Below are positions 8,916 through 16,566 of a DNA stretch of 25,778 nt, one piece after another. Origin of the DNA: a virus. Position 1 is the stretch's first letter; each line of letters begins with the position of its first letter. The notes under the pieces were generated by a model, which searched no databases, was not told the origin of the DNA, and saw only the letters and a program-made list of their open reading frames with translations. The position numbers were made by a program, and so were the translations under genes. The stretch covers positions 1 to 25,778 of IMG/VR virus record IMGVR_UViG_3300035698_017052; one strand, written 5' to 3'.

Positions 8916-8975
8916 CTATATAGTATTTTGATCTTTTTTATATTTTGCCATAGTTGGACTTAGAGGAGCTGCCAT
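8916..8975 (-). CDS. possible 19-residue mini-ORF or gene-start remnant
   Basis: ATG at 8973-8975 reads MAAPLSPTMAKYKKDQNTI and stops. A GAGGAA lies about 12 bases upstream, and the stop falls 16 bases before the next gene's start, so it could be a leader coupled to that gene. The MAAPLSP opening resembles virion protein starts, so it may instead be the 5' stub of a truncated gene. Low certainty. Confidence 0.3.
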   Translation of the reverse strand: MAAPLSPTMAKYKKDQNTI

Positions 8976-9026
8976 GTTTTTATTTTAATTCCTCTTTATA
9001 TTTTATATACACTGTTACGTATTATT

Positions 9027-9578
9027 TTAATAAAGTTTAACATTGAGACTATTATCACCAGAGTCTTTTCGAGTAGGATGTTTCTCTGCTCGAGATGGTT
9101 GATATTTTCTACCTGTTACTTGAAGCCTATATTTCTGCCAAAGTTTGTATGGATTTTCTTGATCATTCTGAATTATTTCAAACCAGCTCCGATCCCATTT
9201 ACAGAAAAACAGGCTTTTTATTCTTGGCATTTCTTTGACTATTTCGCGCCATTTCGTAAGATTGAAATTAAAAAGAACTTCATCCGGAGAATCGATTCCA
9301 AACGTGTTAAGATTTTGAACTGGCCGGACGGGCTCGAATTGGCAAGTTAATTCGAATCCTTCCTGGGCAATTATACTGTCGATACTTTCCATATATAAAG
9401 TATCATAGTTAGTATCTATGTAACAAGGATAATATAGGATTGGTGACCCCGCTAATTCCACAATTTCTTGGTCCCATTTATCAAGTAGTTCTATATCTTG
9501 ACCGTCAGGACGGTAACTTTTCAACGAGTTACGTCCACCAACCGTATAAGAAGATCCATCTGATTTTTTTATAGTCAT
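9027..9578 (-). CDS. neck protein (T4 gp14-like)
   Basis: 183 residues. The pattern SPILYYPCYIDTNYDTLYMES, then EGFELTCQFEPV, DEVLFNFNLTKWREIV, FFCKWDRSWFEIIQ and KYRLQVTGRKYQPS follows T4 gp14 (CYYVPREYVSPDLIFGED, GMQVQDEVTLSINPN, DNSLFEINWVEP, RKITAGKFIYSGE). T4 gp14 works with gp13 to close the head and join the tail. The order gp13, gp14, gp15 is kept on this strand. The ATG at 9576-9578 starts MTIKKSDGSSYTVGGRNSLK; no clear Shine-Dalgarno is seen. The first 34 codons are duplicated beyond the endonuclease at 11871-11972, and a shorter relative lies at 15979. The match is remote and from memory. Confidence 0.6.
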   Translation of the reverse strand: MTIKKSDGSSYTVGGRNSLKSYRPDGQDIELLDKWDQEIVELAGSPILYYPCYIDTNYDTLYMESIDSIIAQEGFELTCQFEPVRPVQNLNTFGIDSPDEVLFNFNLTKWREIVKEMPRIKSLFFCKWDRSWFEIIQNDQENPYKLWQKYRLQVTGRKYQPSRAEKHPTRKDSGDNSLNVKLY

Positions 9579-9612
9579 GAAATTATATATGTATATATCT
9601 ATATTAATTATA

Positions 9613-11895
9613 ATGAAAAAATGGATTAAAGAAAATTTAATAAATAATAATAAATTAATAAACAGCCGAATGTCAAAAAAGTATTTATTAAATAATCATA
9701 ATAATTTTTATTACAAAATAATAAAGATTACTTATTTTTTGCCAAAAAATGTAAAACTAAATGAAAGAATTTATTGTATAATTAATGATATAACTGAACT
9801 AGTTAGATGTAGAACATGTAAGATAAATAGTCCTAGTTTTACAAGTTATTCTAAAGGGTATAATAGTTTTTGTTGTTGTAAATGTGCTCAAAACAATAAA
9901 AATGTATTAGAGAAATATAAGCAGACAAATTTAAAAAAATATGGTGTAGAATATCCTCTTCAGTTGGAAAAAATAAAAGATAAAGTTAAACAAACCAATA
10001 TGAAGAAATATGGCGTTGAGTGTTCTTTACAAAATAAAGAAGTACAAGACAAAATTAAACAGACTAATTTAAAGAAATATGGTGTAGAACATCCTCTTCA
10101 AAACAAAGAGATAAAACAAAAAAGAAAACAAACTTGTTTCAAACGTTTTGGCGTAGAACATCCTATTCAAAATAAAGAGATAAAACAAAAAATCAAAAAT
10201 ACAAATTTAGAAAAATACGGAGTCGAGTTTGCCATTCAGTCTAAAGAAGTAAAAGATAAAATTAAACAAACTAATAAAAAAAAATATGGATTTGAATATC
10301 CAATACAATCCGAAGTCGTAAAACAAAAAATCAAAAACACAAATTTAAAAAGATATGGAGTAGAGTACCCTATTCAAAATAAAGAAGTTCAAGAGAAGTA
10401 TAAGCAAACATGTAAAGAGAAATATGGAGTAGAATATCCTGTTCAATTAGAAAAAGTAAAAGATAAGATTAAACAAGCAAACAAAAAGAGATATGGAGTG
10501 GAATATGCTGCTCAATCTAAAGAAATACAAGATAAAATAAAACAAACCTGTATAAGAAAATATAATGTTAAAAATGTATTTCAATTAGAAGCTGTAAAAG
10601 AGAAAATCAAGCAAACATGCAAAGAAAAATATGGCGTAGAATATCCCGTTCAATTAAAAAAAGTGCAAGATAAGGCCAAGCGAACAAATCAAAAGAAATA
10701 TGGCGTAGAGTATGCTACTCAATCGAAAAAAGTAAAAGATAAAATAAAACAAACTAATAATAAAAAATATAATGTTGAAAATGTATTTCAATTAGAAACC
10801 GTACAAGATAAAATCAAGCAAACATGCAAAGAAAAATATGGCGTAGAACACCACACTCAATCTCATATTGATAAAAAAAATCTTCTTATTTTAGAAGATA
10901 AATTTATAATGAAAAAACTACATCATAATAATAAGTTGTCATTATCAGAAATAGCTAGTTTGCTTGGAGTAGTTCAGAGCACGATAAGTCAATGTTTAAA
11001 AAAACATAAAATTGAAATAAAAAAATATAATTTTAATATTCCGGAAAAAGAAATAGTTGATTTTATAAACATAACAAATATTCAAGTTAATACAAGAAAT
11101 ATAATACCACCCTATGAATTAGATATTTATCTACCAGACTACAAACTGGCTATTGAATTCAATGGTTTATATTGGCATAGTAAAAAAGATAAAGATTACC
11201 ATCTAATAAAAACTGAAATGTGTAAAGAGCAAAATATTCAATTACTCCACATATTTGAAAATGAATGGACAGATCCGATAAAACAAGAAATATGGAAAAG
11301 TATAATTAGTGGTAAACTAGGTAGGAATGATAGAATATTTGCTAGAAAAACCGAAGTTAGAGAAATTAAAGATAATAAATTGATACAAAAGTTTCTCAAT
11401 GAGAATCATCTGCAAGGATTCTGTCCTAGTAGTATAAAATTAGGTTTATTTTATGAAAATGAAATAGTTAGCTTAATGACATTTGGTAAAACTAGGTTTA
11501 GTAAGAAATATCAATATGAAATGATACGTTTTTGTAATAAGAAGTTTATTAGTATTATTGGCGGAGCATCTAAGTTGTATAAGTATTTCACTAAAAACTA
11601 TAAACCTGAAAGCGTAGTTAGTTATGCTGATCGGCGTTATAGTGATGGTAATTTATATAGGAAATTAGGATTTGATTTCAGTCATTATTCCACGCCAAAT
11701 TATTGGTATTTCAAAAGCAATGAAAATATTCTATTATCAAGAATAAAATTTCAAAAACATAAACTTAATGGTTTATTAGAGAGTTTTGATGAAAATAGAA
11801 GCGAAGTAGAAAATATGGCGGGTAATGGTTATCGAAGGATCTGGGATTGTGGTAATATGATATATATAAACTTATCAAGTAGTTTTATATCTTGA
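9613..11895 (+). CDS. modular homing-type endonuclease, copy C (14 repeats)
   Basis: 760 residues from the ATG at 9613, chosen because MKKWIKENLINN aligns with the other copies; an upstream in-frame ATG at 9577 would overlap the gp14 start codon. Parts: LNERIYCIINDI, a Cys cluster (CRTCKIN, then CCCKC), 14 KYGVE units at an unbroken 23-residue period, an HTH-like segment (LSEIASLLGVVQSTISQCL), a nuclease core (ELDIYLPDYKLAIEFNGLYW, then LLHIFENEW), and a full GNAT-like C-terminal domain ending RIWDCGNMIYINL. The last residues (SSSFIS) are read from antisense gp14 sequence, so the reading frame was extended across the junction with a displaced gp14 start. By far the longest repeat array of the set. 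Probably a homing endonuclease whose site lies in gp14. Confidence 0.87.
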   Translation: MKKWIKENLINNNKLINSRMSKKYLLNNHNNFYYKIIKITYFLPKNVKLNERIYCIINDITELVRCRTCKINSPSFTSYSKGYNSFCCCKCAQNNKNVLEKYKQTNLKKYGVEYPLQLEKIKDKVKQTNMKKYGVECSLQNKEVQDKIKQTNLKKYGVEHPLQNKEIKQKRKQTCFKRFGVEHPIQNKEIKQKIKNTNLEKYGVEFAIQSKEVKDKIKQTNKKKYGFEYPIQSEVVKQKIKNTNLKRYGVEYPIQNKEVQEKYKQTCKEKYGVEYPVQLEKVKDKIKQANKKRYGVEYAAQSKEIQDKIKQTCIRKYNVKNVFQLEAVKEKIKQTCKEKYGVEYPVQLKKVQDKAKRTNQKKYGVEYATQSKKVKDKIKQTNNKKYNVENVFQLETVQDKIKQTCKEKYGVEHHTQSHIDKKNLLILEDKFIMKKLHHNNKLSLSEIASLLGVVQSTISQCLKKHKIEIKKYNFNIPEKEIVDFINITNIQVNTRNIIPPYELDIYLPDYKLAIEFNGLYWHSKKDKDYHLIKTEMCKEQNIQLLHIFENEWTDPIKQEIWKSIISGKLGRNDRIFARKTEVREIKDNKLIQKFLNENHLQGFCPSSIKLGLFYENEIVSLMTFGKTRFSKKYQYEMIRFCNKKFISIIGGASKLYKYFTKNYKPESVVSYADRRYSDGNLYRKLGFDFSHYSTPNYWYFKSNENILLSRIKFQKHKLNGLLESFDENRSEVENMAGNGYRRIWDCGNMIYINLSSSFIS
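9937..10902 (+). repeat. 14 x 69-bp in-frame coding repeats
   Basis: Each 69-bp unit encodes a KYGVE-type motif followed by a Lys-rich helix (typical unit: KYGVEYPLQLEKIKDKVK plus about five residues). KYGV codons fall exactly every 69 bases from 9937 to 10834. The third codon positions differ between units, so the array is old and not a recent slippage product, though units 8 and 11 are nearly the same. Presumed DNA-binding modules. Confidence 0.85.
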
Positions 11896-11972
11896 CCATC
11901 AGGACGATAACTTTTGAGGGAATCTCTTCCTCCGAGATTATAATTGGACCCATTTGATTTCTTTATAACCAT
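11871..11972 (-). pseudogene. displaced 5' end of the gp14-like gene
   Basis: Read from an ATG at 11970-11972 this gives MVIKKSNGSNYNLGGRDSLK then SYRPDGQDIKLLDK. It matches 27 of 34 residues of the start of the intact gp14-like gene at 9578, in the same orientation. Homology stops at codon 34, where the 3' end of endonuclease copy C begins. There is no rest of gene: the fragment is cut off by the endonuclease. The copies differ enough in DNA to come from different phages. Best read as the old gene start left behind when copy C invaded carrying its own gp14 start. Confidence 0.8.
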
Positions 11973-12022
11973 AAACATATATATAACTATTATTCGTGAA
12001 AACATCTATATTTAAATGAAAC

Positions 12023-13159
12023 ATGTTTAAAATTATCAAAGACAAAGACTCATATTTGAAATCATATAAAAATTTTCTGATTAATCCAGAAAAAGAATCA
12101 TTATGTTTTGTAAAAAATATTATATCGTGTAGTGATGTTGCTTCTATGTGGACCAATGATATTCATGAAATATTTGAAGAAAATAAACACGAGAAATGTT
12201 TTCCGGTAACTTTACAATCAAATGGATCTATTAATGACGTTCCTCAAAAATATGATTATAGTTATAGTGTGTTCATAATTAGAGATTATATATGGAAATA
12301 TATGCACAGATTTTTATTTGATAAATTTTTATTAAATAAAAATCTAAATCGGTATTGGATAGAATCATGTTATAAATATAATAACAACAGAATTTTGAAT
12401 GAAACTAACTGCGAAGGATTAATATTATTTTTTAATCCAATGAAATTGGATAAAAAACTCTTTAAGCAAACAAGTAATAGTTTTTGGATATTAAGTCCAA
12501 GAGTTGCAAATAATATATGTCAGTACAAAAATGTTCTTTCTTTTATTAAAGAAAATAATATCAAACTAAGCATTACTTCATGTGATAGTTCTTTTTATAA
12601 TTTTTCTATACTAGATAAAATGAATATCCCATGGACTAATCAGATGAGAAGTTGGCAAGAAGGAACAACTTTTTATACTTGCCCATATGGAGAAAAACAT
12701 TGGATGGAAAATCTTTTTTTCTGTACAAAAGAAAAAAAGATAATTGATTTATTGAATGTTTATAATACATGGTGGGAGAATGATAATTGTAATCCAGATT
12801 ATATTTGGCCTTTACAAGAAGAGTTCATAAGATGTAAATGTGGAACACTGTACAGGCCGATGAATTTTCACTCACACCGTTGGAAATCATTTCGCAATCA
12901 TAATGGAAAACTAGTAAATTATCAAAATCCAAAGTTTGATTTTATTAAAGATTTTGAATATTTTCAATTAGTGCAACAAGAAAATACTAGTCATTTCTTT
13001 ATTCATTCAAATAAAAAAGTGGATAATAACGTATTAGATAGCGTGCGTTGTTTCATACGTACGTTTTATAAAAAACAATTTGAAATATATTTTCGCCACT
13101 ATATATATTTAACAGGAAATAAAAGCCCTGTTTTTTGGTCTGAAACCAAACAAAAGTGA
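12023..13159 (+). CDS. unrecognised enzyme-like protein, possibly PaaK-type adenylate-forming
   Basis: 378 residues, first gene of a four-gene plus-strand operon. No confident family. The order of motifs resembles short phenylacetate-CoA-ligase/LuxE-type adenylate-forming enzymes: a Ser/Gly loop (LQSNGSINDVP, about residue 65; family TSGSTGKP), SFWILSPRVANNIC with FIKENNIKLSIT, an RSWQEGTTFYTCPYGEKHW block (about 213-231; family STEGxxxxECxxGxxH), and CKCGTLYRPMNF before a basic segment (family CxCGRxxP then GR). The canonical loop is degenerate, so activity is uncertain. If correct, it would activate a carboxylate as AMP ester for the peptide pathway downstream. The gene ends in front of the next gene's AAGGAAG. 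Very AT-rich. Start ATG at 12023 has only a weak ribosome binding site. Confidence 0.4.
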   Translation: MFKIIKDKDSYLKSYKNFLINPEKESLCFVKNIISCSDVASMWTNDIHEIFEENKHEKCFPVTLQSNGSINDVPQKYDYSYSVFIIRDYIWKYMHRFLFDKFLLNKNLNRYWIESCYKYNNNRILNETNCEGLILFFNPMKLDKKLFKQTSNSFWILSPRVANNICQYKNVLSFIKENNIKLSITSCDSSFYNFSILDKMNIPWTNQMRSWQEGTTFYTCPYGEKHWMENLFFCTKEKKIIDLLNVYNTWWENDNCNPDYIWPLQEEFIRCKCGTLYRPMNFHSHRWKSFRNHNGKLVNYQNPKFDFIKDFEYFQLVQQENTSHFFIHSNKKVDNNVLDSVRCFIRTFYKKQFEIYFRHYIYLTGNKSPVFWSETKQK

Positions 13160-13176
13160 TTTATAAGGAAGAATTA

Positions 13177-14271
13177 ATGATATCTATGTCTAATAAATAT
13201 TTTGAGTTATTTTTGCACAAGAATATTTTAATAAACGAAAATGCACCAGAAATAAATTATTCTTGTGCAAAATGCAGAACAGATAATCAAGAAGGATCTA
13301 AGTTTTGTTCGAATTGCGGAAACTCTTTATTATTATCAAATAATAGTTTATATTTTATTTGTGACTCGTTGGATCAAATTGATCAACAAGCAATATCAGG
13401 ATTACAATCAAATATATTCATTTCCTCTGGATCTATAGGTTCGGCTCAAGCAGATTATCAAGATTTCAAGTATTATATAGGTTTTGGCGATAAAATATAT
13501 GAATTTATGAACGAGGAGTTCGCGTTCGAAATTAGCAAGTCTTTTAATGGTTTTATAAAAGATCAAGAATTAGAAGATTCATATGAAGATCTAGAATTAG
13601 ACGTTTTATTCATATTTCCAAATAATCATTTAATTGGTGATATTAGGAATAGATTATTATTCCCGATACTAGAACTTTCGCATTTATTTAAATCTTTTGG
13701 AAAAGAAATTAAAATAGGTATTAATTGTGAACAAGAAAATATAAGTTTTTCTTCTATTTTTACAGAAAATATGAAAAACGAGTATAGATCTAATGTTACT
13801 CAATTAGAAGAGACGTATAACAATTTAATATTTTTACCTAATTTGGTACCGAATAAATATCTAGAGACAAGTAAAACACTTGTTTTTGTAGACCCGCTAG
13901 ACTCTAGAATTTTTTATGCAGATTTTATAAAAAATAAATCATTCATTTTTAATAGTATAGATGATCTGTTATTGAAGAACTTCATTAACGATGAATTACT
14001 ACGGCAACATTATAGCTCCTTGTATTCTTCGAGAAATTTTAGAAATATTTTTTCATCTTTTATTTCAAAAAAGAAAAATTATAGAGAATTTATCAATCAG
14101 TTCTATAATTTTTATGAGGATAAAAGTGCTGTTATAAATAGTCACAATTCTTCTTTGTGGAGAGTTAATGTAATAGATAGATTTAATAATTTGATAAGCA
14201 ATCCAGTTGTAGATCAAATAATACCCGACGTTTCACTTGATGTCAAAGAGTGTCTTTTGAATATAATTTAA
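13177..14271 (+). CDS. zinc-ribbon protein of the peptide-modification operon, function unknown
   Basis: 364 residues from the ATG at 13177, which has AAGGAAG at correct spacing; a GTG at 13156 would overlap the previous stop but lacks that support. Residues about 30-52 form a zinc ribbon with two Cys pairs (CAKCRTDNQEGSKFCSNCG). The rest is not recognised: about 120-185 looks like an alpha/beta Rossmann-type strand-helix unit (LDVLFIFPNNHLIGDIRNRL, then GKEIKIGINCE), followed by a helical, Asn/Phe-rich C-terminal half. In this operon it could bind the precursor peptide or act as scaffold or partner enzyme. It ends 10 bases before the small peptide gene. Confidence 0.6.
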   Translation: MISMSNKYFELFLHKNILINENAPEINYSCAKCRTDNQEGSKFCSNCGNSLLLSNNSLYFICDSLDQIDQQAISGLQSNIFISSGSIGSAQADYQDFKYYIGFGDKIYEFMNEEFAFEISKSFNGFIKDQELEDSYEDLELDVLFIFPNNHLIGDIRNRLLFPILELSHLFKSFGKEIKIGINCEQENISFSSIFTENMKNEYRSNVTQLEETYNNLIFLPNLVPNKYLETSKTLVFVDPLDSRIFYADFIKNKSFIFNSIDDLLLKNFINDELLRQHYSSLYSSRNFRNIFSSFISKKKNYREFINQFYNFYEDKSAVINSHNSSLWRVNVIDRFNNLISNPVVDQIIPDVSLDVKECLLNII

Positions 14272-14275
14272 GGAG
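14270..14275 (+). promoter_or_regulatory. strong ribosome binding site of the small peptide gene
   Basis: AAGGAG, six bases before the ATG at 14282. It overlaps the upstream gene's TAA and supports high translation of the 69-residue peptide relative to its operon neighbours. Confidence 0.7.
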
Positions 14276-14281
14276 AATTTT

Positions 14282-14491
14282 ATGATTTCTATATTTTCAA
14301 TTAAAAAAACAAAGAAAACACAAGATGAATTCCAAGATAAAATCTTTGGCATTTCAGTAAAATCAATGATAATAAAAGCAGGAGGAACTGAATTATGTTC
14401 TATTGCTTATGACTCTGTTGATCCATGTAATTGGGGCGGCGGACCTCCACAGGAAACAGGAGAGGCGTGCGGTGGAAGTTGTGGCCCATAA
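14282..14491 (+). CDS. putative RiPP precursor peptide
   Basis: 69 residues. The N-terminal part (MISIFSIKKTKKTQDEFQDK and following FGISVKSMIIKAGG) is a charged, leader-like sequence. The C-terminal part is Gly/Cys/Pro-rich: four Cys in the last 32 residues, CNWGGGPPQETGEACGG and a final SCGP. A short Cys/Gly-rich peptide directly before a radical SAM enzyme is the usual layout of RiPP clusters, where the leader guides the enzyme and the C-terminal core is modified. It matches no precursor family I know. The final Gly-Pro and GGGPP turn are unusual. It could alternatively be a small structural peptide, but the neighbours argue against that. Start is secure (AAGGAG); 23 bases separate it from the next gene. 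Confidence 0.6.
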   Translation: MISIFSIKKTKKTQDEFQDKIFGISVKSMIIKAGGTELCSIAYDSVDPCNWGGGPPQETGEACGGSCGP

Positions 14492-14514
14492 AAGTTATTT
14501 AAAAGGAGATTGTT

Positions 14515-15996
14515 TTGATCCGTATATTTCAATGCGAACCATCATATGAAAATACTCCTTCCGGAATATTAAATTTTCTGATAAAGAATAAAGAAATCAA
14601 CATAGAATATACACAAGCCAAAAATAGCAATCAGGTTTCTAAATGGATAAATTCTATAAACAAATTTGATATTATCATATTTCCTTTTTATAAAGATCCT
14701 TTTTATCTTGGAAAAGATATAATTCGTAAAATTAGAAAACTTAATTATAACAATAAAATATATGCCTGCGGTCCGCTTGCGGTGTATTATCCGGAAAAGA
14801 CCATTGAATATTTTGGCGTTGATGACATTATTATAAACAACGAATTACCATTTGTGACATTTATAGATTATAAAAAAGGTAATTATAATCATGATTTAGT
14901 TTCTAAACCAAACAAGATGCGTGTAGATATCCCATTTAAATTAGAGTCAAGCATTCTCCATGTAATAGCTGTTCCTTATCCGTCGTGTTCTAATAAATGT
15001 TCTTTTTGTATCCGTAGAGATAAATTTTCATTATCACGTTTAGCATGTTATTCTCATAAAATGGATATCGATAGGATAGTAAGAATAATCAAGGAAAATA
15101 CCAATAAACAAAGAAAAATTGTTGCTATTCATGTTGACAATTTATTTAATCAATATTCATTAGATGAAATTCAAGAATTATTTGATAAAATAGATAATTT
15201 AGAAAACAAGATTTATAAGATAATTTTATGGGCATGTGTCAATGATATTCTCAAAAACAAAGAGTTTATCAAAAATATAAATAAAAATTTTTTAGTGCAA
15301 TGGTATGTTGGAATAGAATCATTTTGCAAAGTTTCTCTTGATAGATATCAAAAACCATTCTATAATCAAAATATAGAATTTTATGATCTTGTACAGGATA
15401 ACTATTTTATCAAAACAAATAATATTTTTGATATGCTTTTTATTCATTTTGATCCATGGACAACTCCAGAAGAAATAAAAATTAATATAGAGTTTTCTAT
15501 GAATTTTAACAAGAGATCTACTAAGTGTTCAAGGTCATCATATTTTTTAGTTTTACCACAAAGATTTTGGAGACCAATAAAAAATACTCCTTTATATGAA
15601 AGAGCCATAGAAGAAAATATTCTTATAAAGAAAAAAATGTCCCCTGTTGGAACATTTGTATTTGATTATGATGGGTATATCACATTAAAACAGCTTCCAT
15701 GGAAATTTCAGAACAAAAGATCTCAAGAAATTTTTGTTTTTTTATGCGAGCTAAGAGATTATTATTACAAAAATATAATTAAAAATACAAAAAGATTAGA
15801 TATAGTAAAAAATAGTAATGATAAAAGAAAACAATGTGTTGCATGTTCCGGATCAAAAAGAATTTTCAATGACGAATTTATACAGTTAGAAAAAATGATT
15901 CTTCGGTGGGTATCTAATAAAAAAAATTGCAGTAAAAAAGATATTAGAAAAAAATTATCCGAACTCAAAGACAAAGTTTTAGGATATAAGTATTGA
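14515..15996 (+). CDS. B12-binding-type radical SAM enzyme
   Basis: 493 residues with a TTG start, set by AAAAGGAGA six bases upstream. Residues 1-110 look like a cobalamin-binding-like Rossmann domain (FDIIIFPFYKDP, then NNKIYACGPLAVYYPEKTIE, FGVDDIIINNE). The radical SAM core follows with CSNKCSFC (C-x3-C-x2-C for the 4Fe-4S cluster, about residues 158-166), then VAIHVDNLFNQ, VGIESFCKVSLDRYQKP and MLFIHFDPWTTPEEI, all standard landmarks of this class. A C-terminal Cys pair (CVACSG, about 442-447) may bind metal. The B12 axial His motif is not clear. Expected to do radical chemistry (methylation, cross-linking or similar) on the peptide encoded just upstream. Its 3' end overlaps the convergent gene by 18 bases. 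Confidence 0.75.
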   Translation: MIRIFQCEPSYENTPSGILNFLIKNKEINIEYTQAKNSNQVSKWINSINKFDIIIFPFYKDPFYLGKDIIRKIRKLNYNNKIYACGPLAVYYPEKTIEYFGVDDIIINNELPFVTFIDYKKGNYNHDLVSKPNKMRVDIPFKLESSILHVIAVPYPSCSNKCSFCIRRDKFSLSRLACYSHKMDIDRIVRIIKENTNKQRKIVAIHVDNLFNQYSLDEIQELFDKIDNLENKIYKIILWACVNDILKNKEFIKNINKNFLVQWYVGIESFCKVSLDRYQKPFYNQNIEFYDLVQDNYFIKTNNIFDMLFIHFDPWTTPEEIKINIEFSMNFNKRSTKCSRSSYFLVLPQRFWRPIKNTPLYERAIEENILIKKKMSPVGTFVFDYDGYITLKQLPWKFQNKRSQEIFVFLCELRDYYYKNIIKNTKRLDIVKNSNDKRKQCVACSGSKRIFNDEFIQLEKMILRWVSNKKNCSKKDIRKKLSELKDKVLGYKY

Positions 15997-16557
15997 TATT
16001 ACTTTTTTCGAGTTATCAACAACTTCTATACTTATAATTTTCCAAAAACTTTTTTCCCACTCGCAAATAATTATATTGTCTATTTGTATATTTTGGTTTT
16101 TAGATATAATATATACTCTTTGATTTTTACTTTGATTTTCTATTTGAGCATATATTTTTACTTCTTTAGGACCTTCGATAGGATCGACATATCTATATAT
16201 GACAGGAGATCCGCCTTCTAATTCACGTTCGTTATTATCAACATTTTTTGTTTGATTGTTTCGCTTAGAGTTATATCTTTCCACTTCAAATTCTTTATCA
16301 AAATCACCCAGATAATTATCTTCAAATATATCTTTTTTTAAATTATTTTCTGATATTTGATTTTTTTGTTCTTGTGGTTCCTGCTCAGGAATAGTTATTT
16401 TAATTGATTTTACCGGATCTAGTAAAACTAAATCTCCGTAATTAAAAAAATTAATGTATTTGATATTATCAAAATCCCAAAACCTGCCTGATTTTCTTGA
16501 CAGTTTATTAGGTCCATTTAATTGATATACTTCCCCGTTAATCTGTTTGATCGTCAT
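15979..16557 (-). CDS. diverged gp14-like neck paralogue
   Basis: 192 residues. The start MTIKQINGEVYQLNGPNKLS parallels MTIKKSDGSSYTVGGRNSLK of the gp14-like gene, and the bases before both ATGs match (TATAATYTC). Near the C-terminus IICEWEKSFWKIIS parallels FFCKWDRSWFEIIQ. The middle (about 55-120) is a charged, Asn/Glu/Lys-rich, probably disordered insert, and the protein ends soon after the CEW motif without gp14's last segment. So it is either a second neck/connector subunit or a diverged duplicate. It lies 9 bases after the gene at 16567 on the same strand. More AT-rich than the main structural genes. Confidence 0.6.
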   Translation of the reverse strand: MTIKQINGEVYQLNGPNKLSRKSGRFWDFDNIKYINFFNYGDLVLLDPVKSIKITIPEQEPQEQKNQISENNLKKDIFEDNYLGDFDKEFEVERYNSKRNNQTKNVDNNERELEGGSPVIYRYVDPIEGPKEVKIYAQIENQSKNQRVYIISKNQNIQIDNIIICEWEKSFWKIISIEVVDNSKKVISILIS

Positions 16558-16566
16558 GAGATTATA

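Noticed and set aside
9937-10902. CRISPR-like regular repeats
   Set aside because: The 69-bp units are contiguous, in one open frame and code for a protein repeat; there are no unique spacers.
9027-11972. Group I intron or intein interrupting gp14
   Set aside because: The gp14 gene at 9027-9578 is complete, and the second piece is a duplicate of its start, not the missing part; no splice junctions or intein motifs seen.
11938-12156. 72-residue minus-strand frame
   Set aside because: It overlaps the gp14 fragment in the wrong frame and the start of the plus-strand operon; no ribosome binding site.
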